The position numbers and the translations under genes are program-made. Of a stretch of 64,000 nt of DNA, positions 42,828-50,885 are shown one piece after another. Source of the DNA: DHVE2 group archaeon (GTDB lineage: Archaea > Thermoplasmatota > Thermoplasmata > Thermoplasmatales > Aciduliprofundaceae); contig JALVVV010000055.1 in NCBI GenBank assembly GCA_027023265.1, positions 145,907 to 209,906 of the forward strand, written 5' to 3'. Position 1 is the first letter of the stretch. Every line of letters begins with the position of its first letter. The notes under the pieces are model-generated. The model did no database searches and had not been told where the DNA came from. It saw only the letters and a list, made by a program, of their open reading frames with translations.

Positions 42828-43925
42828 TTACGAAAGAGATTTTACTCCAAGCTCATTGGCAATCTGGTTAATTTCCTCGTAAACTGTGCGATGGATGGGT
42901 ATACCTATTTTCAGACGAGTCTCCTCTGTTAAAAACCCCTTCTCTCCGTGGGTCCATATTCTCTCAAATTTTGGATGTTTTCTGGAGTTTCTCAGCTCTT
43001 CCCTCATTTTTTTAACATTGTTCTTGAATTCTTCAATGTCTCCAAACGCAGCAGGGTTGATTGCCATGAAAAAATGTCCTACGTTGCTGTTTTTCTCTTT
43101 GGCCCCTGCTACATGTTTGCTCCACGTAGCACCTACCAGTATCCCGCTGAGAATGTCCACCATAACCCCTAATCCGTAACCCTTGTGCCCTCCAAAAATT
43201 TCTCCGAGACCTCCAAGTGGAAGTATCGCACCCTTGGGACTTAGTATCTCGTTTGGGTCAGTAATCATTTTCCCGTTCACCGTGCTTATTGCCCATCCTT
43301 CCGGCACTCTCTCTTTTTTCCGTTGAGCCATCTCTATCTTCCCGCTTGGAACCACACTGGTGGCCATATCCAGCAGAAACGGTTTTTCTCCTTCAACAGG
43401 CACGCCCATGGCTATCGGATTTGTGCCGATAAATCTCTCCATGGCGCCAGTGTGTGAAACCAGTGGACTCGAGGTGGTCATGCTTATGCCAATCAAATCT
43501 TCTTCTGCCATTTTTAGAGCGTAGTATCCTGCGGTGCCGTAATGGTTGCTGTTTTTCACTCCAACAACAGCTATGCCGTTTTCTCTTGCTTTATTTATTG
43601 CCATCTTTGTTGCTCTGTATCCCGCTATTTGCCCCATTGCTTGGTCACCGTCCAACAGCGCGTACACGGGTGATTCTCGGACAGTTATTATGTTCGGCTC
43701 TGTGTTTATACCTCCTGCTTTTATTCCATCTACGTACATTTTCAGTCTCTGGACTCCGTGACTTTCAATTCCCCGTAAATCCGCATAAATGAGGCTATCT
43801 GCCACGATGCTTGCTTCATTTTCGGTGATTCCCAATGCTACGAATATCTCCTTTACTATACGAAAAAGCTCATCTCTGGTTATCCTTACATATTCTTTTT
43901 CATCAATTTTTATTTTTTCAAACAC
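42828..43925 (-). CDS. Malate/L-lactate/ureidoglycolate dehydrogenase (LDH2 family)
   Basis: The 365-residue NAD(P)-dependent oxidoreductase reads SLIYADLRGIESHGVQRLKM, VGVKNSNHYGTAGYYALKMA (active-site His region), GTNPIAMGVPV, and GGHKGYGLGVMVDILSG. The family includes archaeal malate dehydrogenases of the non-Rossmann type, so malate is the likely substrate. It converges on the antiporter with 9 nt between stops. Confidence 0.88.
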   Translation of the reverse strand: MFEKIKIDEKEYVRITRDELFRIVKEIFVALGITENEASIVADSLIYADLRGIESHGVQRLKMYVDGIKAGGINTEPNIITVRESPVYALLDGDQAMGQIAGYRATKMAINKARENGIAVVGVKNSNHYGTAGYYALKMAEEDLIGISMTTSSPLVSHTGAMERFIGTNPIAMGVPVEGEKPFLLDMATSVVPSGKIEMAQRKKERVPEGWAISTVNGKMITDPNEILSPKGAILPLGGLGEIFGGHKGYGLGVMVDILSGILVGATWSKHVAGAKEKNSNVGHFFMAINPAAFGDIEEFKNNVKKMREELRNSRKHPKFERIWTHGEKGFLTEETRLKIGIPIHRTVYEEINQIANELGVKSLS

Positions 43926-44021
43926 GGGTTAAGAGATGGCCTTTATTTATAAAAATATTTCTTAAGCACTAAAAATTTCAAGGTGAGGAAATAATTAAAT
44001 AGTTGTCCATCTAATTACTAT

Positions 44022-45119
44022 ATGATGCGTTTGAAGGTTCAGGAGAAAATTCTGCTCCATCTTTATGATTACCGCAAATACGATAATCGGTATGAGTACC
44101 CACTGGAGATGACTCAGCAGGGAATTGCGAGCTCTGTGGGCATATCCGTTACGCACATTCCAAGAAACATAAAAAAAATGATTGAAGATGAGCTGGTTTA
44201 TTCAAAAAAGGGACATGTTAGCGGAAAGAAAAAGCGGGTTACTGTATATATTCTTACGCCCAAGGGCATATCCGCTGCAAAGAAGATAATTGATGCAATT
44301 GAAAGCATGGAAATCGTGCTTAATAACAAGAAAATAACGGTGGGGGAGTTGAAAAAGAGATTGAATTTACATTATTTAGAGCTTATGCAAAAGCTGGAAC
44401 ACGGTGAAATAAACGAAAAAATGCTTAAGATGAGCTCCAGAATTGTTTTCAAGGAGGTAAATATTACTGATGATTTTTTTGTGGACAGGCAATCTGAGCT
44501 TGATGAGATGGAAAAGTGGTACATGAATGGAAAATTTCTCTGTGTAATTGGCAATCAGGGTGTGGGAAAAACTGCTTTGATAAACCGATTTATTTTAGAA
44601 AAATCCCCCTCCGAGAACATTGTGTGGTTCAACGTGTACCCTGGTAGAAAGTGGGAAAATATAAGGGAAGTTTTCAGAACTCTTTTCGGCGGTAATGATG
44701 TACTTTCAACTCTTAGAGACTATCCCACGCTTCTCATAATGGACGGTTATTTTGATGTTGATGATGAGTTTGTAAGTGCGATGCAATCCCTCGTTCATGA
44801 GGAGCTTAACATGAGCCGGATAATTGTTACTATGAGGAATGATACCCCTTATTATAACCGGTTTTACACCCTTGCAGATGTCGCTGAGAATAGAGTTGTG
44901 GAGATTAGATTGGGTGGACTTCCATACGAATATGCAAGAAAGCTGCTTCCTGATGTGAAGGATAGTGCATTCAAGAGGATATATCAGCTTTGCAAGGGAA
45001 ATCCCAAAATATTGGTTGCTCTGAAAACTGGAAGCATAGATAATGTGAGTATGCCTATGTCTCCCGACCAGATACAACTTCTTAAATTTTTAGCATCACA
45101 GAAGGTTCAGGAAAAGTAA
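44022..45119 (+). CDS. Winged-helix/P-loop ATPase regulator (STAND-like)
   Basis: The 365-residue protein has an N-terminal winged helix (TQQGIASSVGISVTHIPRNI, then KGHVSGKKKRVTVYILTPKG), a linker, and an ATPase domain with Walker A GNQGVGKTAL (~183-192), Walker B TLLIMDGY and arginine-rich sensor region (SRIIVTMRND), then a C-terminal helical part. This layout matches archaeal HTH-ATPase families that act as signal-responsive regulators. The ATG is near a TATA-like element; no partner gene is adjacent. Confidence 0.7.
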   Translation: MMRLKVQEKILLHLYDYRKYDNRYEYPLEMTQQGIASSVGISVTHIPRNIKKMIEDELVYSKKGHVSGKKKRVTVYILTPKGISAAKKIIDAIESMEIVLNNKKITVGELKKRLNLHYLELMQKLEHGEINEKMLKMSSRIVFKEVNITDDFFVDRQSELDEMEKWYMNGKFLCVIGNQGVGKTALINRFILEKSPSENIVWFNVYPGRKWENIREVFRTLFGGNDVLSTLRDYPTLLIMDGYFDVDDEFVSAMQSLVHEELNMSRIIVTMRNDTPYYNRFYTLADVAENRVVEIRLGGLPYEYARKLLPDVKDSAFKRIYQLCKGNPKILVALKTGSIDNVSMPMSPDQIQLLKFLASQKVQEK

Positions 45120-45144
45120 ATTATACGCTTTTTAATTATAGTTA

Positions 45145-45203
45145 GCCCGCCCGGCTGGCATTCCCTGAAAATATGATGGGAATCCCCGCAAGCGGGTGAT
45201 ATC
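45145..45203 (+). ncRNA. Candidate box H/ACA-like guide RNA (kink-turn hairpin)
   Basis: The gap between the ATPase and pyrD folds as a hairpin: lower stem gcccgc/gcgggt (45145-45150, 45192-45197), an internal loop of 9 and 8 nt, upper stem attccc/gggaat (45160-45165, 45178-45183), and a loop containing ctga and tgatgg, the L7Ae kink-turn elements. Fifteen nt separate the upper stem from an ATA (45199-45201) where H/ACA RNAs have ACA. The left pocket complements GCCAGCC, as in the 16S 530 loop; the right pocket pairs poorly. A TATA-like ttatac lies upstream. Confidence 0.4.
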
Positions 45204-45246
45204 TCAATACGAAACTGTTTAATATTACAGGGCAATTTCATCTCAT

Positions 45247-46152
45247 ATGCTAAGTGTATCTCTTAACGGTATGTTCTTCAAAAATCCCCTAATTCTTGCA
45301 TCTGGCGTTCTGGACGAGTCTGGGGATACCATGGTGAGGATTGCAAGAGCTGGCGCAGGTGGCATTGTTACCAAATCGATTGGTTCTGAAGAAAGAGTGG
45401 GTTATCCAAATCCTGTGATTTGTGAGCTACCTGATGGAATGGGCATTATAAATGCAGTTGGCCTGGCAAATCCGGGTATTGACAGTTACGGAGATGAAAT
45501 AAAAATAGCTAAAAAGGGTGGTGTGCCAGTTATTGGCAGCATCTTTGGCAGCTCTCCTGAAGAGTTCGTGTTTCTTGCTAAGAAGATGGAAGGATATGGG
45601 GTAGATGCGGTGGAGTTGAATCTCTCGTGTCCTCATGCTAGGGGATACGGTATGGAGGTGGGTACGGATAAAGGACTGGTAGAAGAGATAGTTTCGGAAG
45701 TTAAAAAAGCCGTGAGGGTTCCTGTATGGGCAAAGTTAACACCAAATACCCATTCTTTAATTGAAATTGCAAAATCTGCGAGTGCTGCGGATGCGCTTGT
45801 TTTAATAAATACCGTGAGGGGTATGGCGATAGACATAGATGCAAGATTGCCCGTTTTGAGCAACAGGCTTGGAGGTTTATCTGGACCGTGCATAAAGCCC
45901 ATAGGAGTCAGAGCAGTTTATGAGGTTAGCTCTGAGTTGGATACTCCTGTGGTAGGAGTGGGAGGAATAACATCTGGCAGGGATGCAATTGAGTACATTA
46001 TGGCAGGTGCTAAGGCAGTGGAAGTTGGCACAGCGGTGTACCTGAGAGGTATATCCGTGTTTTCACAAATTGCCCGGGAGATGGAGGAATGGATGCTGAA
46101 AAACGATGTTGGTAGTATTGATGAACTTGTGGGAGTTGCTCAGAGGCGATGA
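45247..46152 (+). CDS. pyrD: Dihydroorotate dehydrogenase, type 1B catalytic subunit
   Basis: The 301-residue FMN enzyme oxidises dihydroorotate to orotate. Motifs: NPLILASGVLDESG, NAVGLANPGID, AVELNLSCPHARG with the catalytic cysteine (type 1), VWAKLTPNT, GGLSGPCIKPIGVR, GVGGITSGRDAIEYIMAGAK. The adjacent pyrK identifies type 1B, NAD-linked. Confidence 0.95.
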   Translation: MLSVSLNGMFFKNPLILASGVLDESGDTMVRIARAGAGGIVTKSIGSEERVGYPNPVICELPDGMGIINAVGLANPGIDSYGDEIKIAKKGGVPVIGSIFGSSPEEFVFLAKKMEGYGVDAVELNLSCPHARGYGMEVGTDKGLVEEIVSEVKKAVRVPVWAKLTPNTHSLIEIAKSASAADALVLINTVRGMAIDIDARLPVLSNRLGGLSGPCIKPIGVRAVYEVSSELDTPVVGVGGITSGRDAIEYIMAGAKAVEVGTAVYLRGISVFSQIAREMEEWMLKNDVGSIDELVGVAQRR

Positions 46153-46913
46153 TAATGTACAGGGTAGTGGAGATAAAGGAAATAGTAGACGAAGCGAAAA
46201 ATGTCAAGACGTTTAGGTTTGAAGACGAATCAAGACCCGAGCCGGGACAGTTTTACATGGTATGGCTTCCGGGAATTGATGAGTTTCCAATGAGCATATC
46301 ATATATTGGAAATTTAAAAGGTTTCACCGTGAAAAAAATAGGTGCTGGCACCTCTAGGATGCACGAGTTGCATGTTGGCGATAGGCTGTGGATTAGGGGG
46401 CCTTATGGGAATGGATTTGAGATAAGAGCGGGAAAAGCTCTTGTTGTGGGTGGTGGTTCTGGAATGGCCACACTTGCACCGCTCATAGAAAAATTGGAGA
46501 ATAAAGACATCATTATTGCTGCTAAAAGTAAAGATGAACTTGTTTTTCTAAATAGATTTAGAGATTTAAAACCCATAATAGCTACTGATGATGGTTCTAT
46601 GGGATATCGGGGGTTTGCCACAGATCTTGCTGAAGAGCTCCTTGCGAAAAATGATTACGATATGGTATATACCTGTGGTCCGGAGCCTATGATGAGCGCA
46701 ATGGTGCAAATAGCCAAAAAATATGGGGTGGAAATCCAGGCATCTTTGGAGCGTTTTATGAAGTGCGGAATAGGCATATGTGATTCTTGCAGCATAAACG
46801 GGTACAGGGTATGTGTTGATGGCCCTGTTTTTAAATCAAGTATTCTGTTCTCAATGACTGAGCTTGGAAAGGTTAGACGGGCTCCGTCTGGTAAGAAGGA
46901 GGAATTGGGTTGA
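46149..46913 (+). CDS. pyrK: Dihydroorotate dehydrogenase electron transfer subunit PyrK
   Basis: The ~254-residue FAD/2Fe-2S protein passes electrons from PyrD to NAD+. It has PEPGQFYMVWLPGIDEFPMS (FAD), ALVVGGGSGMATLAP, TCGPEPMM and a C-terminal Fe-S motif CGIGICDSC...C (RVCVDGPVF). Start codon ATG 46149 overlaps the pyrD stop; ATG 46155 has better ribosome-site spacing. Confidence 0.93.
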   Translation: MIMYRVVEIKEIVDEAKNVKTFRFEDESRPEPGQFYMVWLPGIDEFPMSISYIGNLKGFTVKKIGAGTSRMHELHVGDRLWIRGPYGNGFEIRAGKALVVGGGSGMATLAPLIEKLENKDIIIAAKSKDELVFLNRFRDLKPIIATDDGSMGYRGFATDLAEELLAKNDYDMVYTCGPEPMMSAMVQIAKKYGVEIQASLERFMKCGIGICDSCSINGYRVCVDGPVFKSSILFSMTELGKVRRAPSGKKEELG

Positions 46914-47614
46914 GCCTGGCAATACATGTAGAGGAGCTTGAGAAGTGGTACGGTAAAAAGCAGGTTTTAAAGGGTCTTGATTTGAAGGTAGATGTGGGTG
47001 AAGTTTTTGCCTTGCTTGGTCCGAATGGTGCGGGGAAGACAACGCTGATAAAGATTCTAACCGGCCAGACTGACGGGCATGGCAGGGTCATGGTCGCGGG
47101 GGTGAACCCGTTAAAAGAACCTGTCAGAGTTAGGAAATACGTGGGGATAGTGCCTGAGAGCGAGAGTGTTCCGAATTACCTTACTGTGGAAGAATACCTG
47201 CATTTTGTTGCTGAGCTAAGGGGCCTGAAAAAGGGTATAGTGGAAGAAACAATAAACAAGTTTGACCTGAATACTTACAGGAAAACAATATGTAAGAATT
47301 TATCTAAAGGAACCAAGCAGAGGCTTATATTTGCCGCAGCAATGATGCACAATCCCCGGATACTTTTTTTGGATGAGCCTTTTATCAATCTTGATCCTGT
47401 TTACCAGCGTGTAATTCGCCAGATATTAGAGGACTACATTAATTCTGGAGGCACCATTTTTATGGCCACTCACATTCTGGAAATGGCGGAGAAGTTATGC
47501 AATAGGGTGGGTATTATACTGGATGGAAAGATTGTCAAGATTGTGGATGATATGACTAACCTTGAAGAGAAATTTTTGAGGGAGGTTGGCCATGCTGAGA
47601 TACTTTCTCATTGA
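46910..47614 (+). CDS. ABC transporter ATP-binding protein
   Basis: The 234-residue protein has Walker A GPNGAGKTT, signature LSKGTKQRL, Walker B RILFLDEPFINLDP and switch FMATHILEM. Its TTG start overlaps the pyrK stop, with aaggagga upstream. It pairs with the permease that follows and overlaps; together they form an exporter or membrane-remodelling ABC of unknown substrate. Confidence 0.93.
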   Translation: MSLAIHVEELEKWYGKKQVLKGLDLKVDVGEVFALLGPNGAGKTTLIKILTGQTDGHGRVMVAGVNPLKEPVRVRKYVGIVPESESVPNYLTVEEYLHFVAELRGLKKGIVEETINKFDLNTYRKTICKNLSKGTKQRLIFAAAMMHNPRILFLDEPFINLDPVYQRVIRQILEDYINSGGTIFMATHILEMAEKLCNRVGIILDGKIVKIVDDMTNLEEKFLREVGHAEILSH

Positions 47615-48944
47615 AGAATATCGGAGACATACTTATATAGCGAAGAAGTACTCTTTAGTTGTTTTTCCTCTTTATGTTCTGTTCTTTACCTTGCTGGGCA
47701 GTATATTCATTGATGAGGTTTTTGAAGTGATGCCGTATCGTACATTCATAGAGCTGACCCTTATAAGCACGTTTATGTACGGTTTTGGCGTGGGTTCATT
47801 TGAGTTTTTAGGACGCACTATGGAAAAGTTCACTCTGGTGAATACTTATTCTATACTCCCGATATCTGCCAAAAAAACTTATTTTTACGCGTTTTTGAGA
47901 GATACCGTTTACTACTCTCTTCTTTTTGTTTTGCCAACCTATGCAGGACTTCTAATAGCCACCATTTTTACAAAACTTACCTTACCACAGGTAAGTTTAT
48001 TCACTCTTACAATGCTAACCTCCATGCTACTTGGTTACTCTATAGCATACACGTCTTTTGCCATATATAACCGCTCAAAAGTTGTATATGCCTTTTTTGT
48101 AACGCTTGTTTTTTCATACTTGCTTCTTGCTTACCTGCACTTGCTTCCTTTTTATCCGGCGATGTTCCAGCTTACCAAAGAATACGTCTATCTCTTATAT
48201 TCATATGCTGCAATAGCTCTCTTTACTTTCACAGGATACTATTTCACATCAGAGAAAAGGGAATATGAAAAAAGAGAACACAGGTCAAGTTTTCACAGGT
48301 ATATGTTTTTGTTTCGGGATCCCGTGTTTGCCAAGGAGATGATGGACGTAATTAGGGGCCACATCATTCTTAAATCAACTCTCACTTATTTTCTCCCTAT
48401 GGTTCTTATATTTATATTCGTTCAGGTTCTTAATAAAGTATCTTCCAGCCATGTTTATTCTCCGATTTCTCTCACAATAATGCTTTCAATATTTTCCACC
48501 GTGGTTTACAGTTGGCTGACCATAATGGATGACCCTGCCCATATGGGTCTTTTACCTCTATCTCCTTGGAATATCATAAAAGCACACATGAAGGCACATA
48601 TTCTTATCGTTTCTATTGTTTCGGTTCCTGTTGTGGTATTTATAAATATAGGCAATATGCTTTATTTAATTCCTGCTTTTGCTCTGTTCTACCTTAATGT
48701 AGGATATTTACTGTCAATAACGGCGTATCTTGCAGGGTACAGAGTTACCAGCATGCTGTTCGACCCGGAGATAATAATTAAATTCAGTCTTTTAAGCGTT
48801 GTTCCCGGCATAATTCTTACAATTTCCAGTCTGAATCTTGGATTTATTAGCGTTGCCATAATTGTTTCTACCGCTTTGATTATGTTAGCCATCAGCGCTA
48901 TATGCTTAAAGAAAGCAAAGAAAAAATGGATGTATTTTGATTAG
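47592..48944 (+). CDS. ABC transporter permease, unknown substrate
   Basis: The 450-residue membrane protein has about 11-12 hydrophobic segments. GAGGT lies 6 nt before ATG 47592, inside the ATPase gene end. A middle charged region (EKREYEKREHRSSFHRYMFL) likely contacts the ATPase. A double set of helices suggests an internally duplicated ABC-2-type permease. It converges on the secreted protein gene at 48941 with a 4-nt overlap. Confidence 0.75.
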   Translation: MLRYFLIEEYRRHTYIAKKYSLVVFPLYVLFFTLLGSIFIDEVFEVMPYRTFIELTLISTFMYGFGVGSFEFLGRTMEKFTLVNTYSILPISAKKTYFYAFLRDTVYYSLLFVLPTYAGLLIATIFTKLTLPQVSLFTLTMLTSMLLGYSIAYTSFAIYNRSKVVYAFFVTLVFSYLLLAYLHLLPFYPAMFQLTKEYVYLLYSYAAIALFTFTGYYFTSEKREYEKREHRSSFHRYMFLFRDPVFAKEMMDVIRGHIILKSTLTYFLPMVLIFIFVQVLNKVSSSHVYSPISLTIMLSIFSTVVYSWLTIMDDPAHMGLLPLSPWNIIKAHMKAHILIVSIVSVPVVVFINIGNMLYLIPAFALFYLNVGYLLSITAYLAGYRVTSMLFDPEIIIKFSLLSVVPGIILTISSLNLGFISVAIIVSTALIMLAISAICLKKAKKKWMYFD

Positions 48945-49504
48945 TCTTTCGCTTCTCTATTAAACACAAAGTAAAGAACAAAAATCGATGCAATTATGGT
49001 TATCAAAATGATGTATCCTCCGTACTCGTCCCAGAATTTCTTCTGGCTCAGTCCTGGATGATCTGAGGGGTCACCGGGGTAAGTTCCAGCATTTAGCTCC
49101 TCTATGTTTGTGTAACCATCTCTGTCTGAATCCACATTATATATTGATTTAAGAGCATCCCCCACCAATTTTGGAAAGTTATTCTCAAACTCAGAGTATG
49201 GGTGAGACTCCATTGCCCTTACGAAATCCAAGCCAAACGGGTTCAGACCTTTAAGTGATTTGTCAAAGAATAAATACTTTATTTTCTTCTCCCAGTTGTA
49301 GCTGTGTATCATACCAACCACAATCGGAAATATAGTTTGAGCCCATACTTTTCCGGTAATATTTGCCCTTTTTCCGTCGTTGAAATAAAGAACAACAGTT
49401 GGATATATACTTTTTTCCTTGTGCACGGGTATATCCGCACCGCTTGCAAAGGAACCAAGCAGTAGTGTGATTACCAATGCGACTGCAATGAATATCTTTT
49501 TCAT
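48941..49504 (-). CDS. Secreted membrane-anchored protein with calcium-binding loop
   Basis: The 187-residue protein has a signal peptide (MKKIFIAVALVITLLLGSFA), an outer domain, an EF-hand/dockerin or thrombospondin-3-like loop (DSDRDGYTNIEELNAGTYPG) and a C-terminal membrane helix (GGYIILITIIASIFVLYFVF). Such loops bind Ca2+ and often sit near anchors in archaeal surface proteins. Partner unknown. It may belong with the next secreted protein (50731), transcribed in the same direction. Confidence 0.7.
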   Translation of the reverse strand: MKKIFIAVALVITLLLGSFASGADIPVHKEKSIYPTVVLYFNDGKRANITGKVWAQTIFPIVVGMIHSYNWEKKIKYLFFDKSLKGLNPFGLDFVRAMESHPYSEFENNFPKLVGDALKSIYNVDSDRDGYTNIEELNAGTYPGDPSDHPGLSQKKFWDEYGGYIILITIIASIFVLYFVFNREAKD

Positions 49505-49573
49505 CTTTCAAGAGGATGAGAACGGAGTATTTAAAATTTATGAGTGAAAAAGAAAAAAAAGGTGATGGTGGCT

Positions 49574-50731
49574 TTATCTTTTTCTAATGATTACCACCGC
49601 TGCGATTATGATGACCACTATTACGCCTATGATAGCGCCCATGTATGCAGGGTTACCAGCTACCGTTGCAACGTTGCTCTGTGATTCGCTTTCCACGTCA
49701 ACAGTATGATCTGAGAAGTGAGGTATATACACGAATACGGTAACCTGGTTACCATTTGAATACACTGCGTATTTACCTTCTGTACCTCCCGAAAATACAT
49801 TAGTATCATTTGTCAACTGTATCTTCTTTCCATCTATTTTCACTATTATTTTGTGGTTGTTGTCGTACTGCATATTGCTCTTGTTGAAGGTTAACATTAT
49901 GACCTTCCCTTCGTGATTCTCAGATTCTACGGACACCTGCACGTGGTTCTCTTTGTTCATTTTGACACGGGCGTTCAGACCATATGTGTAGTTTGTAAAG
50001 TCTGCCTTATTTCTCTGGATTCTGAGTTCTCCTCCCATCTTTCCTTTTTCTATGGCATTTATAATCATTTGCCTGAGTCTGTGGTTGAAGTGCCATCCAT
50101 GGGCGCCTATGAATATTGCACTACCCCCGTGATACGTGTGGTTCCCAAAGGTGAAATCCGTGTTGTTGAAGCTTATATGAATCTCGTTGCCACTTATGTT
50201 GGCTGTGCCAGTATATATGATATGTCCGCTCTCTTCCCCTGATATCGTTATTACATGTCTCCCTGTAATATTTGCTGATTCGCCATTTGACAAGGTATAC
50301 GTTATCTCGTCATTACCATATACAACTATGTGCATTACTCCTGCAGGGTTATCATGAACTGCTATTAATCTCCAGTTTACGTTGAATATGTTGCGGTGGC
50401 TCCAGTTCATTCCCATTCCTGCACCAATGCCGTAGTACATTAGCATAGCTCCATGAAGCCTTATTTTTCCGGTGTCTGTTGATGAATAGCTAACTTTCTC
50501 AAAAACTTCCGTGCCGTTTACTTTATAGGATGTAATAACTCCCGATTTTTCGTCTATGTTAAAATTCACGAAGGTGCCGTTAACAAAACCGTTGCTGATT
50601 GTAAATCCACCAATCATAGCTTTTTCTCTGTGGTTTTGACCCATTCCATGCTCCTCACTTGCCGATGCCATGGCAGGTATAATTGCTGCCAACATGGCAA
50701 ATGTTAATAATACCACTAACATTTTTTTCAT
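49574..50731 (-). CDS. Secreted, anchored beta-rich protein of unknown function
   Basis: ATG 50731 has GGTGAT upstream. The 385-residue product has a signal peptide (KMLVVLLTFAMLAAIIPAMA), a long beta-rich, N-glycosylatable outer region rich in His and Asn, and a C-terminal helix (AIIGVIVVIIIAAVVIIRKR) that anchors it. Histidine/methionine-rich patches (HGMGQNH, GAHGWHFNHR) could bind metal. The gene diverges from ppdK and shares its control region. Not assigned to a known family. Confidence 0.65.
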   Translation of the reverse strand: MKKMLVVLLTFAMLAAIIPAMASASEEHGMGQNHREKAMIGGFTISNGFVNGTFVNFNIDEKSGVITSYKVNGTEVFEKVSYSSTDTGKIRLHGAMLMYYGIGAGMGMNWSHRNIFNVNWRLIAVHDNPAGVMHIVVYGNDEITYTLSNGESANITGRHVITISGEESGHIIYTGTANISGNEIHISFNNTDFTFGNHTYHGGSAIFIGAHGWHFNHRLRQMIINAIEKGKMGGELRIQRNKADFTNYTYGLNARVKMNKENHVQVSVESENHEGKVIMLTFNKSNMQYDNNHKIIVKIDGKKIQLTNDTNVFSGGTEGKYAVYSNGNQVTVFVYIPHFSDHTVDVESESQSNVATVAGNPAYMGAIIGVIVVIIIAAVVIIRKR

Positions 50732-50776
50732 TTTCATCACCGTGTTTGACATCTCTTCCAGTATATATTTCGTTTG

Positions 50777-50811
50777 TGGTACAATATTCGAATATTGGTA
50801 CATTCTTCGAA
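50777..50811. promoter_or_regulatory. Tandem TTCGAA operator-like repeats
   Basis: tggtacaatattcgaa (50777-50792) and tggtacattcttcgaa (50796-50811) match in 14 of 16 bases and are 19 nt apart. The first is part of a perfect 16-bp palindrome caatattcgaatattg (50782-50797). They sit between divergent TATA boxes of the secreted-protein gene and ppdK. Confidence 0.6.
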
Positions 50812-50841
50812 CATTTGCAACGAAATTGTTAGTCAAAAGAA

Positions 50842-50867
50842 CATATTTATATTGAGCGAATATTCCC
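50842..50867 (+). promoter_or_regulatory. ppdK promoter with korD-like motif
   Basis: TATA catatttatat (50842-50852) is followed by agcgaatattccc (50855-50867), identical to the site in the korD promoter. Then aaggtgat and ATG 50886. Confidence 0.6.
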
Positions 50868-50885
50868 ATTCCCAAGGTGATGAAG

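Noticed and set aside
45166-45180. C'/D' boxes of a box C/D guide RNA
   Set aside because: ctga and tgatgg are present but there are no flanking terminal C and D boxes at ~12-nt guide distances; a kink-turn loop in an H/ACA-like hairpin fits better.
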